From: Sporosarcina ureae
GTDB taxonomy: Bacteria; Bacillota; Bacilli; Bacillales_A; Planococcaceae
Direction of reading: 5' to 3'
Length of the DNA: 64,000 bases
Assembly: GCF_002101375.1 (NCBI RefSeq)
Contig: NZ_CP015207.1
Location: 1,315,001-1,379,000, forward strand
Below the pieces are notes generated by a model, which saw nothing but the letters and a program-made list of their open reading frames with translations, did no database searches and was not told where the DNA came from. Made by a program: the position numbers and the translations under genes. Shown here piece by piece: positions 55,121 through 62,743 of the stretch (within the stretch, counting starts at the first letter, position 1; each line of letters begins with the position of its first letter).

Positions 55121-55954
55121 GTGACAGAACCTAGACAACCTGAAGACACGCAAAAAGGAATAAGTCGTAGGAATTTCATGAAAAATACCGGCCTATTAGC
55201 TGGAGGTCTAGTTGGTGGATCATTATTCGGCGGATTATTGACTAACCAGCTCCAAAAACCAAGCGCCCCTGCAGACATGGGAAAAGAGGATACTCACTTA
55301 TTGGAGGCCCGTACATTCTTTAGTAATGCTGAAGATTTTCTAATACTTTCCGCTGCTACTGAAAGGCTATTCCCTAAAGATGATCTAGGGCCAGGCGCTA
55401 TTGAACTAGGTGTCCCCTATTTTATCGATAGACAACTTGCCGGAGAATGGGGAATGAACGGAAAAGAATATATGAAAGGGCCTTTTTTGCAAACAGGTGC
55501 GGTAGATCCATATGAAAGCCAAGCAGATACGACACAAGATCAAGGTCCAAATGCTGAAACGCAAGTACCTACGCCAGCCTTCAGATATCAAACTCCTATG
55601 ACAAGAGGTGATATTTTCATGGAAGGTGTACATGCACTGGAACAAACAGCTCAAGAGAAATTCGAAATGAACTTCCGCAAGTTGGAGCCCGAACAGCAAG
55701 ACGAGATCTTGCAGATGTTCGATAGCGGAAAAGCGAAGATGAACGGTGTCGCTTCGACGACATTCTTTAATCTATTATTACAAACAACCATTGAAGGTGC
55801 TTATGCCGATCCAGTCTATGGCGGGAACCGTAATATGGAAGGCTGGAGGATGAAGGAATTCCCTGGTCCACGTATGAGCTATACAGCAGATATTGAAAAA
55901 GAAGACTTCATCGTAATGAAACCTGAGAGCTTACGGAATTACCAAGGTCACTAA
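55121..55954 (+). CDS. Tat-exported small subunit of a GMC dehydrogenase (gluconate 2-dehydrogenase subunit 3 family)
   Basis: A 277-residue partner of the flavoprotein encoded next. The twin-arginine signal SRRNFMKNTGLLAGG with hydrophobic core sits at about 15-40, showing folded export, probably carrying the flavoprotein along. LSAATERLFPKDDLGPGA is typical of subunit 3, and the Pro/Asp-rich middle may be flexible. The GTG start at 55121 follows AAGGAGGAG; a longer frame from 55061 has no ribosome site. It lies 17 bases before the large subunit. No cytochrome c subunit is present. Confidence 0.88.
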   Translation: MTEPRQPEDTQKGISRRNFMKNTGLLAGGLVGGSLFGGLLTNQLQKPSAPADMGKEDTHLLEARTFFSNAEDFLILSAATERLFPKDDLGPGAIELGVPYFIDRQLAGEWGMNGKEYMKGPFLQTGAVDPYESQADTTQDQGPNAETQVPTPAFRYQTPMTRGDIFMEGVHALEQTAQEKFEMNFRKLEPEQQDEILQMFDSGKAKMNGVASTTFFNLLLQTTIEGAYADPVYGGNRNMEGWRMKEFPGPRMSYTADIEKEDFIVMKPESLRNYQGH

Positions 55955-55971
55955 TAACGGGAGGAACTCAT

Positions 55972-57717
55972 ATGGCGAAAAAACTAAAAAAAGTAGATGT
56001 AGTCGTAGTGGGAAGTGGTTGGGCAGGTGGAGTAGTTTCTGCCGAATTAGCTAAAGCTGGTTATCAAGTAGTCACCCTAGAACGAGGTAAAAAACAAGAA
56101 CGACAGGATTATATCGGTGTTAAAGATGAATTACGCTATACCGACCGTTACGAGATGATGCAAAATCTTTCGCCTGAAACGATTACGTCACGCGTGAAAA
56201 TAGAAGATACCGCTCTTCCCGTCCGGACAAGAGCAGAAATGATGGCCGGGACCGATTTAGGTGGCGGCAGTGTGCACTGGGCAGGTGCTACATATCGATG
56301 GAGAGCTATCGATTTTGAATTACGTTCCAAGACAATTGAACGTTACGGCAAAGAGAAAATTCCTGAAGGTATGACGATTCAAGACTGGGGCATCACGTAT
56401 GATGAAATGGAACCTTATTATGATAAGTGGGAAAAAACCGCTGGTATTTCAGGCGAACCCGATCCACTTGGCGATAAACGTTCAAATGATTATCCTAACC
56501 CTCCTATGCTAGCATCGCCCGCTGTAAAGCTATTTAAAGAAACGACTAAGAGAATGGGTTATCACCCATTTCAAGTTGCTTCCGGAAACTTATCACAAGC
56601 GTATACGAATCCAGACGGTGAAAAATTAAATGCTTGTATGTTTTGCTCTTATTGTACGATGTACGGCTGTGATTTCACGGCTAAGTCGGATCCATTGGCT
56701 ACAGTTATTCCAACTGCCCGTAAAACAGGAAACTGCGAAATTCGCACCAACTCTTTAGTGCGTCGCGTTTTGCATAAAGACGGAAAAGCAACCGGTGTAA
56801 TGTTTACTGATACACGTACAGGAATTGAATATGAACAACCCGCAGACGTTGTCGTATTAGGTGCGTTTTCCTTCACCAATAATCGTTTGTTGATGCTTTC
56901 TGATATCGGGACACAGTATGATCCAACCACACGCAAAGGAACAATTGGACGTAACTTTAATGGACAATTTAACATCACATTCCTGGGAGCACGGGGATAC
57001 TTTGAAAAGAAGAAGTTTAATCTCTATATGGGTGCAGGTGCTCTTGGTGGTACGATGAGTGACTTCGCTGGTGATAACTTTGATCACTCCGATGTAGATT
57101 TCATTAATGGTGGTGGCATCGAAATGCGTCAGTACGGTGATGGCGCTATTTCAACGAACCATGTTCCTAAAGGGACACCAAAATGGGGACCTGAGTTTAA
57201 GAAAAACTCGATCCATTACGCGAATCGTTCGTTAGTAGCTTGGTATACACCTGCTGTTATGTCATGGTGGCATAACTACTTGGATTTAGATCCAACATAC
57301 AAAGATGAATACGGTGATCCTCTATTACGTGTTACGAATCGTTACACAGATCACGATCGCAACATGGCAAAATTCGGGATAGAGAAATGCAGTGAAATCA
57401 TGAAAGAAATGGGTGCAGATATTATTGACGAAGATGAAGTTCCCGAAGAGTTCGACCACATTTATTCAGGCGGTCACTATGCGGGCGGCATCATCATGGG
57501 AGCAGATCCTGAGACATCTGCGGTGAATAATTATCTTCAAATGTGGGAGATGGACAACCTATTCGTAGTGGGCGGTTCAGCGTTCCCTCAATTCGGAGGT
57601 CATCACCCCACTTCAACCATCGGCGCGTTGGCATATCGTGCAGCAGAAGGCGTAGAGAAGTATTTAAAAGAAGGCGGCCAGCTTGCAGAAGCGAAGCAAG
57701 CAACTTTAAACGCATAA
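55972..57717 (+). CDS. GMC oxidoreductase, flavoprotein subunit
   Basis: A 581-residue FAD-dependent dehydrogenase of the gluconate 2-dehydrogenase/sorbitol dehydrogenase type. The Rossmann motif VVGSGWAGGVVSAELAKAG is at 12-30. MAGTDLGGGSVHWAGA is the second FAD segment, CMFCSYCTMYGC holds clustered cysteines, and the C-terminal GGSAFPQFGGHHPTSTIGAL carries the active-site histidines. It has no signal peptide and is presumably exported with its Tat-bearing partner to face the outside. The electron acceptor is not encoded nearby. The sugar or polyol substrate is unknown. Confidence 0.88.
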   Translation: MAKKLKKVDVVVVGSGWAGGVVSAELAKAGYQVVTLERGKKQERQDYIGVKDELRYTDRYEMMQNLSPETITSRVKIEDTALPVRTRAEMMAGTDLGGGSVHWAGATYRWRAIDFELRSKTIERYGKEKIPEGMTIQDWGITYDEMEPYYDKWEKTAGISGEPDPLGDKRSNDYPNPPMLASPAVKLFKETTKRMGYHPFQVASGNLSQAYTNPDGEKLNACMFCSYCTMYGCDFTAKSDPLATVIPTARKTGNCEIRTNSLVRRVLHKDGKATGVMFTDTRTGIEYEQPADVVVLGAFSFTNNRLLMLSDIGTQYDPTTRKGTIGRNFNGQFNITFLGARGYFEKKKFNLYMGAGALGGTMSDFAGDNFDHSDVDFINGGGIEMRQYGDGAISTNHVPKGTPKWGPEFKKNSIHYANRSLVAWYTPAVMSWWHNYLDLDPTYKDEYGDPLLRVTNRYTDHDRNMAKFGIEKCSEIMKEMGADIIDEDEVPEEFDHIYSGGHYAGGIIMGADPETSAVNNYLQMWEMDNLFVVGGSAFPQFGGHHPTSTIGALAYRAAEGVEKYLKEGGQLAEAKQATLNA

Positions 57718-57768
57718 TAAAACATCTGGTTCTATCGTCTATTTATGTACTTATTGAATTCAAATAAT

Positions 57769-57813
57769 CAAAAATCCAGATTCGTAGTGCAACACTGCAA
57801 ATCTGGATTTTTC
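57769..57813. terminator. Bidirectional terminator
   Basis: AAAATCCAGATT and AATCTGGATTTT form a perfect stem between the GMC gene and the convergent NAD-binding protein gene. Confidence 0.88.
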
Positions 57814-57814
57814 T

Positions 57815-59251
57815 TCATCGTACATTAGAAGCGACAATTCCTAATCGTTCACGTTCAATCTTACTAAGCTTACACATATGTTGACGGAAACAAGACATGA
57901 CAAATGCGTGCATATTGGCTTGTGTAACGTAATAGATAAACCATGGAATGGATGGCAAATAGTCGTGTATTGCAATAATTACTTCATTCGATCCTGGAAT
58001 CTTTCGGAATTCTATTCTACCACGTTCATTGGAATGAGGATCCATCAATAGACCACCTGTAATATAGTATAGCGAGCGATCTTTGGTGCTACGATCTGCA
58101 GAATAACTTAATTCGAGCAATGTCCGATTACCGAGGAAACCGATATGACAATTCAAATGGTCGTCTACATCGGTTTTCACCCAAGGATTCAAGAATGTGG
58201 AAAGCCATTTGACGTAGTAACGTGCTGTTTCATCTGCAGTCCAGCTGTAAGGTAATTCAATTCTCTGCACTGAACGAACATCCTGCTTAAGTGGACCCAT
58301 TTTCGACTTCTTCTTTGGGATGTCTCTTTCTTTCATTTCCTCCTCTAGTGCTTCCCTTGCAGCTTGTATGAATGGAATTTCTCCGTCACTGATACCTTCC
58401 ACATAGCGCTTGGAATTGACGACCATCGGATGTTTCAGACTTTCCACCAATGGATATACAATCTCTTTTGGTGTTTGTGTAACTAAACGTAACCAGAGCC
58501 TAGAAAGACTTAAAGAGAAGAATGGTACATCCAACATTCTTGATGGTTTACCTACTACTTCTGCTGTCTTCTCCATCATCGACTTATATGTCATGACCTC
58601 GGGGCCACCTATATCGATAGATCGTTGTGCTGGTTCAAAGTCCAGTATTAATGAGCTTAATGATTTCATCACATCATCGAGTGCTACAGGCTGTGTGTTA
58701 GAGCGTGTCCATTTGGGTAAAATCATTATGGGAAGCCGTTTAACTAGCTTCGATAAAATCGGGAAAGAAGAACCTTTTGGACCGACGATTAGCCCTGCAC
58801 GTAATGCGGTGACAGGAATGTTATACGAGCGTAGAACACGCTCCACTTCCAATCGGCTTTTCAAATGTCGTGATAAATCTTTTTCATGTTCATCGGGAAT
58901 AATTCCACCCAAGTAGACAATCTGTTTAATTCCTTGTTTTTTGGCTGCTTGCGCAAAGTTATCCGCTAAAATGACATCCATATCTTCAAAACTACCTTGA
59001 GATAATTTCGCCGATTTCAGCATGGAATGAACTAGATATACCGCAATATCAGCACCAGCCAAACTCTTCTCTGCATCTTTCATAGAAAACAAATCACAAG
59101 ATCGCCACTCTACGTCTTCCGTATTCTCCCGCTGATCTCCATTCCGCGACAAACCAATCACTTTGGCTTTCCCTTTAAGTTTTTTTAATAGATTATTGCC
59201 AATATATCCACTCGCACCCGCAACGGCTACAACCAATTTCCTTTCTTCCAT
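57815..59251 (-). CDS. Atypical SDR (NAD(P)H-binding) protein with DUF2867-like C-terminal domain
   Basis: A 478-residue cytosolic protein. The N-terminal Rossmann fold has GASGYIGNNLL (13-23) and resembles NmrA-like or atypical SDRs, without the classical YxxxK; YLGGIIPDE and PVTALRAGLIVGPKGSSF follow. The last 170 residues, with RSKDRSLYY-like and RIEFRKIPGSNEVIIAIHDY parts, match DUF2867. Related proteins are of unknown function. GAGAGGGGTGG precedes the ATG. It is divergent from the tetR-family gene. Confidence 0.82.
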   Translation of the reverse strand: MEERKLVVAVAGASGYIGNNLLKKLKGKAKVIGLSRNGDQRENTEDVEWRSCDLFSMKDAEKSLAGADIAVYLVHSMLKSAKLSQGSFEDMDVILADNFAQAAKKQGIKQIVYLGGIIPDEHEKDLSRHLKSRLEVERVLRSYNIPVTALRAGLIVGPKGSSFPILSKLVKRLPIMILPKWTRSNTQPVALDDVMKSLSSLILDFEPAQRSIDIGGPEVMTYKSMMEKTAEVVGKPSRMLDVPFFSLSLSRLWLRLVTQTPKEIVYPLVESLKHPMVVNSKRYVEGISDGEIPFIQAAREALEEEMKERDIPKKKSKMGPLKQDVRSVQRIELPYSWTADETARYYVKWLSTFLNPWVKTDVDDHLNCHIGFLGNRTLLELSYSADRSTKDRSLYYITGGLLMDPHSNERGRIEFRKIPGSNEVIIAIHDYLPSIPWFIYYVTQANMHAFVMSCFRQHMCKLSKIERERLGIVASNVR

Positions 59252-59350
59252 ACAGTCCCACCCCTCTCTTGTACGTATACAATAAAATTACCCAATTTAA
59301 GAGTTATATAAGCCTATTTATTAAAACAATACTAATTTAAGCAATAGCCT

Positions 59351-59379
59351 TTGCTTTTTATGTAAAAAGTAGTTATACT
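59351..59379 (+). promoter_or_regulatory. SigA-type promoter of the TetR-GNAT-MATE operon
   Basis: TTGCTT and TATACT are 17 bases apart, 72 bases before the regulator start codon. Confidence 0.6.
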
Positions 59380-59451
59380 CATAAAAGAACGATGAAAACT
59401 ATATATGTTTTTTTAGTTTTATTTCTATATAAAAAGATAGGGGTACGATAA

Positions 59452-60012
59452 ATGAAAGCACGAATTATGAAAGCTTTCCTCGAAGAAATTCATGAGAAAA
59501 GTATGAAGTTCACAATGGATGATCTGGCCAAAAGACTAGGTATCAGTAAACGAACATTATACGAACACTTTTCTTCCAAAACGGAAATTCTAGATGCGAT
59601 TATAGACTCGACATTATATGAGTTCGATGAAAAAACCAATATGATTATGAAAGACACTGACCTACATCTTGTAGATAAGATTAAGAAAGTCATTACAGTT
59701 ATACCGAAATACAATGATTTTTATAACTGGCAAATCCTTGATCAGATGAAAAAAACTCATCCCGAACAATGGGAGCGAGTCCACACTGCACTTCATGAAT
59801 GGGATGAACTTCGCGAATTGATTGAACAAGGAATTCATGAAGGAATCATTGCAGATCAAAACGTAGAGTTACTTATGAAGTTGATTATAGATGCAACGAA
59901 CTCCACGCTTGATCGGAAGTTTTTTTATGAAAATCGCATTACTGTAACCGAAGCACTGGATTCTATAGTGGATATTCTGCTGTTTGGATTTATCAAAAAA
60001 AGCGATGTCTAA
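59452..60012 (+). CDS. TetR-family regulator
   Basis: A 186-residue repressor. The DNA-binding helix-turn-helix is DLAKRLGISKRTLYEHF (about 24-40); the C-terminal helices form a ligand pocket of unknown specificity. It is followed by a spermidine-acetyltransferase-like gene (62 bases) and a MATE exporter gene, which it probably controls together with itself. A weak AGGGG site precedes the ATG. Confidence 0.88.
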   Translation: MKARIMKAFLEEIHEKSMKFTMDDLAKRLGISKRTLYEHFSSKTEILDAIIDSTLYEFDEKTNMIMKDTDLHLVDKIKKVITVIPKYNDFYNWQILDQMKKTHPEQWERVHTALHEWDELRELIEQGIHEGIIADQNVELLMKLIIDATNSTLDRKFFYENRITVTEALDSIVDILLFGFIKKSDV

Positions 60013-60074
60013 ATAAACTGATAAAACAAAAGTAGTTTTACTGTTTCACACAAAATTGAAAGCGAGATGGAATT

Positions 60075-60542
60075 ATGAGCCTCCACGCATGTGAGGTAAC
60101 GAATGAAAATTGGCAGGATGTTGCCTATTTATCCGTACACGAAAACCAAAAGAACTTTATTGAAAGCAATTCATTTTCACTAGCACAATCACAATTTGAA
60201 CCAGAATGGAAGTCCATCGGATTATACGACGGAGAAGATTTAGTCGGCTATGCAATGCATGGACGTGATGCAGATAGTGGCCATGTATGGCTTGATCGCT
60301 TTATGATCGATCAGCACCACCAAGGAAAAGGTTATGCCAGCAGATTCCTTAAACTTTTACTTACCAGAATGGAAGAAAAATATCAATGCGACAAGATTTA
60401 TTTGAGTATATATCCAGATAATATAGCAGCACAACACTTATATGAAAAGTTCGGATTTGAGTTAAATGGACAAATTGATGATTTAGGTGAATTCCCTTGT
60501 CTCATTATGGAACTTGACCTTCAGAGGAGTCCTTTGCAATGA
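60075..60542 (+). CDS. GNAT acetyltransferase, BltD (spermidine acetyltransferase)-like
   Basis: A 155-residue N-acetyltransferase. The acetyl-CoA loop is DQHHQGKGYASRFLK, preceded by VWLDRFMI and followed by IYPDNIAAQHLYEKFGFELNG. These parts and ENQKNFIESNSFSLAQ closely recall BltD of B. subtilis, which acetylates spermidine and is cotranscribed with the Blt efflux pump. Here the next gene overlaps by four bases and encodes a MATE pump. Polyamine as substrate is an inference. Confidence 0.85.
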   Translation: MSLHACEVTNENWQDVAYLSVHENQKNFIESNSFSLAQSQFEPEWKSIGLYDGEDLVGYAMHGRDADSGHVWLDRFMIDQHHQGKGYASRFLKLLLTRMEEKYQCDKIYLSIYPDNIAAQHLYEKFGFELNGQIDDLGEFPCLIMELDLQRSPLQ

Positions 60543-61882
60543 ATTCTTCACCCACGTTAAGTCCTTTGGATACTGAGCCCGTAGGACGTATCTTTTTACG
60601 TTATTTAATACCATCAACTATCGGTATGTTGCTAATGGCGATCAATATTGTGGTGGACGGCATCATGGTCGGTAATCGATTGGGTGCAGAAGCATTAGCG
60701 GGAGTCGGAATTTCGGCTCCCGTTTATACAATCTTTTTTGCTATTTCCCTATGGATTGGTATAGGTGCCGCCACGAAATATTCGATGGCAATGGGTGCCA
60801 AAGATGTGCAGAAAGCTCGATCAATTTTTACACATGCTATTTTCTCCATTTTCTTATTCACCATTATATTAGGTTTAACCGCCTTTATTTTTAGAGATTC
60901 GTTAGCTTACGCACTTGGAGCCAATGCGACTACTTTCCCTTATGTATCGCAATACTTATTTGTGATTTTACTATTTGGCTTTATCTTTACTGTAGAAAAC
61001 ACATTTAGTATTTTCGTACGCAATGATGGAGCACCGAATCTTTCAATGGCCGGGCTAATTGTGACTTCTGTCGTTAACATTATCTTGAATTATGTGTTCT
61101 TATTCATTTTTGATTACGGCGTTGCCGGTGCTGCATCCGCCACCATTATTGCTTCTTTCATGGGTATGCTAGTACTCGCAACACACTTTTTCAAGAAAAA
61201 TAATAACTTGAAACTAATTCGCTTGAAATTCAATAAAAAGCTGTTCCTGGCCATTCTTTTTGTTGGATTTCCGAGTTTCCTTTCCGAGTTAGGAATCTCC
61301 TTCTTTACCATTACACATAATATCGCGTTCGAACGGATGGCGGGCACGGAAGGTGTTGCGGCCTTCTCTATTTTGAACTATGTACACAGTGTCATGCTAA
61401 TGCTATTCCTCGGAATGGGCGGTGCGATTCAGCCACTTATCAGTTACTATCAAGGCTCCGGCAACCGGATAAGGATGAAAGAAACCGTAAAAAAAGCCAC
61501 ACTTACCGTTGTCATCGCAGGTGCCGTGTTTTTCCTTGTCGGTCAATTCGCGGCGGGCCCTATCGTATCGATCTTTGGAGACTTCCCACAAGCCGTAAGA
61601 GATTTGGCTACTTCCGGAATTAATCTATTCTTCTTTGCTTATTTGTTCACCGGTACGAACTTTGTGATGATGACATATTATCAGTCTATCGGCAATGTAC
61701 GGATGGCAACTTGGATTACTGCTTCACGCGAAATCATCATCATGTTGCTCTTCTTGATGATTTTACCTCGTTTCTTTGGTTTGAATGGTATTTGGTTGTC
61801 CATTCCAGCCTCTGAGTTTGTCGTATTTATTGGTGTCTACCTATATCAAAGGAATGCTACTCGACATTCCTTAATTGGATAA
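60539..61882 (+). CDS. MATE-family efflux transporter
   Basis: A 447-residue exporter with twelve predicted helices, driven by Na+ or H+. The two MATE halves begin FLRYLIPSTIGMLLMAINIVVDG and again near FLAILFVGFPSFLSELG; GNRLGAEALAGVGISAP and YQSIGNVRMATW are typical. AGAGGAGTCC precedes the ATG. It is third in a TetR-GNAT-MATE operon; export of polyamines or cationic drugs is proposed. The hairpin behind it (ATAAATAGT/ACTATTTAT) lacks a U run. Confidence 0.9.
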   Translation: MNSSPTLSPLDTEPVGRIFLRYLIPSTIGMLLMAINIVVDGIMVGNRLGAEALAGVGISAPVYTIFFAISLWIGIGAATKYSMAMGAKDVQKARSIFTHAIFSIFLFTIILGLTAFIFRDSLAYALGANATTFPYVSQYLFVILLFGFIFTVENTFSIFVRNDGAPNLSMAGLIVTSVVNIILNYVFLFIFDYGVAGAASATIIASFMGMLVLATHFFKKNNNLKLIRLKFNKKLFLAILFVGFPSFLSELGISFFTITHNIAFERMAGTEGVAAFSILNYVHSVMLMLFLGMGGAIQPLISYYQGSGNRIRMKETVKKATLTVVIAGAVFFLVGQFAAGPIVSIFGDFPQAVRDLATSGINLFFFAYLFTGTNFVMMTYYQSIGNVRMATWITASREIIIMLLFLMILPRFFGLNGIWLSIPASEFVVFIGVYLYQRNATRHSLIG

Positions 61883-62012
61883 ATAGTACGTCATAGAACC
61901 GGACGGAACTATTTATCATCGTTCCAAGTAATACGTTCCATAGGAGTAGGGTGCGTTTTTGTTGTCTTGGAAGAGGCTGCATTATTTTTGTTCCTTTCGT
62001 AAATAAGAATGA

Positions 62013-62018
62013 TATACT
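62013..62018 (+). promoter_or_regulatory. Likely -10 element for the cobalamin riboswitch transcript
   Basis: TATACT lies about 25 bases before the aptamer; TTGTTC upstream could be the -35, though the 19-base spacing is long. Confidence 0.4.
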
Positions 62019-62042
62019 GAAAGAGCAACTGAATATCGTGTT

Positions 62043-62213
62043 AGAGATAGGTGCGTTTATCGTTCGTAAACGCTTAAAAGGGAAATCGGTGAAAAACCGA
62101 TGCTGTCCCGCAACTGTGAGTTGGAGTATAATTCGTTACCACTGTTTCACCGCAAAGGGAAATGGGAAGGTGAATTATACGTTGAAAACGAGCCAGGAGA
62201 CCTGCCTAGATCA
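62043..62213 (+). promoter_or_regulatory. Cobalamin riboswitch
   Basis: The conserved core is complete: AAAAGGGAA, GGTGAAAAACC, GCTGTCCCGCAACTGTGA, the GGGAAGG segment and the B12-box part AGCCAGGAGACCTGCC. The arms gatagg and cctagatc region may close the aptamer. No cobalamin transport, synthesis or B12-dependent gene follows; only a 48-codon frame and a 73-residue protein. Confidence 0.95.
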
Positions 62214-62250
62214 GTACACACCAATACCCTACGCGGATAGGAGGTGTCAA

Positions 62251-62397
62251 GTGCGGCTTATGAAAAATCATACAAAAGCCGACGTACGAACAAACGAAAT
62301 CAGGACATTCTTTAGGTGGATTCGATATAGTTTCTGTCGATCCTACACAAATGTATTTCCTGCCGAACCGTTTAATTCGTCATGGCTTCCCACTTAA
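62251..62397 (+). CDS. 48-codon ORF behind the cobalamin riboswitch
   Basis: A GTG start follows AGGAGGTGTCAA with ideal spacing; an ATG lies three codons later. The frame ends in TAA at the base of a strong terminator. The peptide is basic and aromatic (IRTFFRWIRYSFCRSYTNVF) and matches nothing I know. It could be a true small protein, a leader peptide or what remains of a deleted gene. Confidence 0.35.
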   Translation: MRLMKNHTKADVRTNEIRTFFRWIRYSFCRSYTNVFPAEPFNSSWLPT

Positions 62398-62432
62398 CAT
62401 CTATCCTGGTATATACCGGATGGATGTTTTTT
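62397..62432 (+). terminator. Strong hairpin between the riboswitch ORF and the 73-residue gene
   Basis: ACATCTATCC (62397-62406) pairs with GGATGGATGT (62418-62427), one G-U pair, followed by TTTTTT. It could end the riboswitch transcript or be an attenuator for the next gene, which has no visible promoter in the 42 bases between. Confidence 0.88.
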
Positions 62433-62474
62433 ACTGTCAACGAAAAATTACAAACACGATGAGGAGAATGAATT

Positions 62475-62696
62475 ATGCACAATCAAACAATCAATGACTT
62501 TACAAACTTATTAAAGGACACCCTAATGTCGGAACGTGTGAGCACACACTCTACCCCCCTTCCCATACTAGTGAAAGATGTAAAAAAACAAATTTCCGAA
62601 GATCCCACGAATGACATAGCAGAAAAAGCTAAACAATTGGCTAATTTAGATAAAGCCTATCAAATCGTAGTAGCTGAGTTAGTAGGTAGTAACTAA
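62475..62696 (+). CDS. 73-residue helical protein, unknown
   Basis: A small cytosolic protein with GAGGAGAATGAATT before its ATG. It begins MHNQTINDFTNLLKD, has a short Ser/Thr/Pro linker and ends with the helix DIAEKAKQLANLDKAYQIV. No motif is recognised. It may be expressed by read-through from the cobalamin riboswitch transcript. Confidence 0.6.
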   Translation: MHNQTINDFTNLLKDTLMSERVSTHSTPLPILVKDVKKQISEDPTNDIAEKAKQLANLDKAYQIVVAELVGSN

Positions 62697-62705
62697 TTCG
62701 CGCTA

Positions 62706-62735
62706 AAATCCCCCTGACCTTTGTGTCAGGGGGTA
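62706..62735. terminator. Terminator between convergent genes
   Basis: CCCCCTGA and TCAGGGGG form a stem; the minus strand then reads ATTTTAG, so it mainly serves the permease gene. Confidence 0.75.
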
Positions 62736-62743
62736 TTACTGTA

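Noticed and set aside
61951..62397. A long plus-strand open frame (148 codons) crossing the cobalamin riboswitch
   Set aside because: Most of it is the conserved aptamer RNA, so openness is chance. Only the last 48 codons behind the AGGAGG site were kept, at low confidence.
62273..62460. An alternative frame containing GHSLGG, the lipase elbow motif
   Set aside because: No start codon or ribosome site, no catalytic partners, about 60 codons only; the six residues are probably coincidental.
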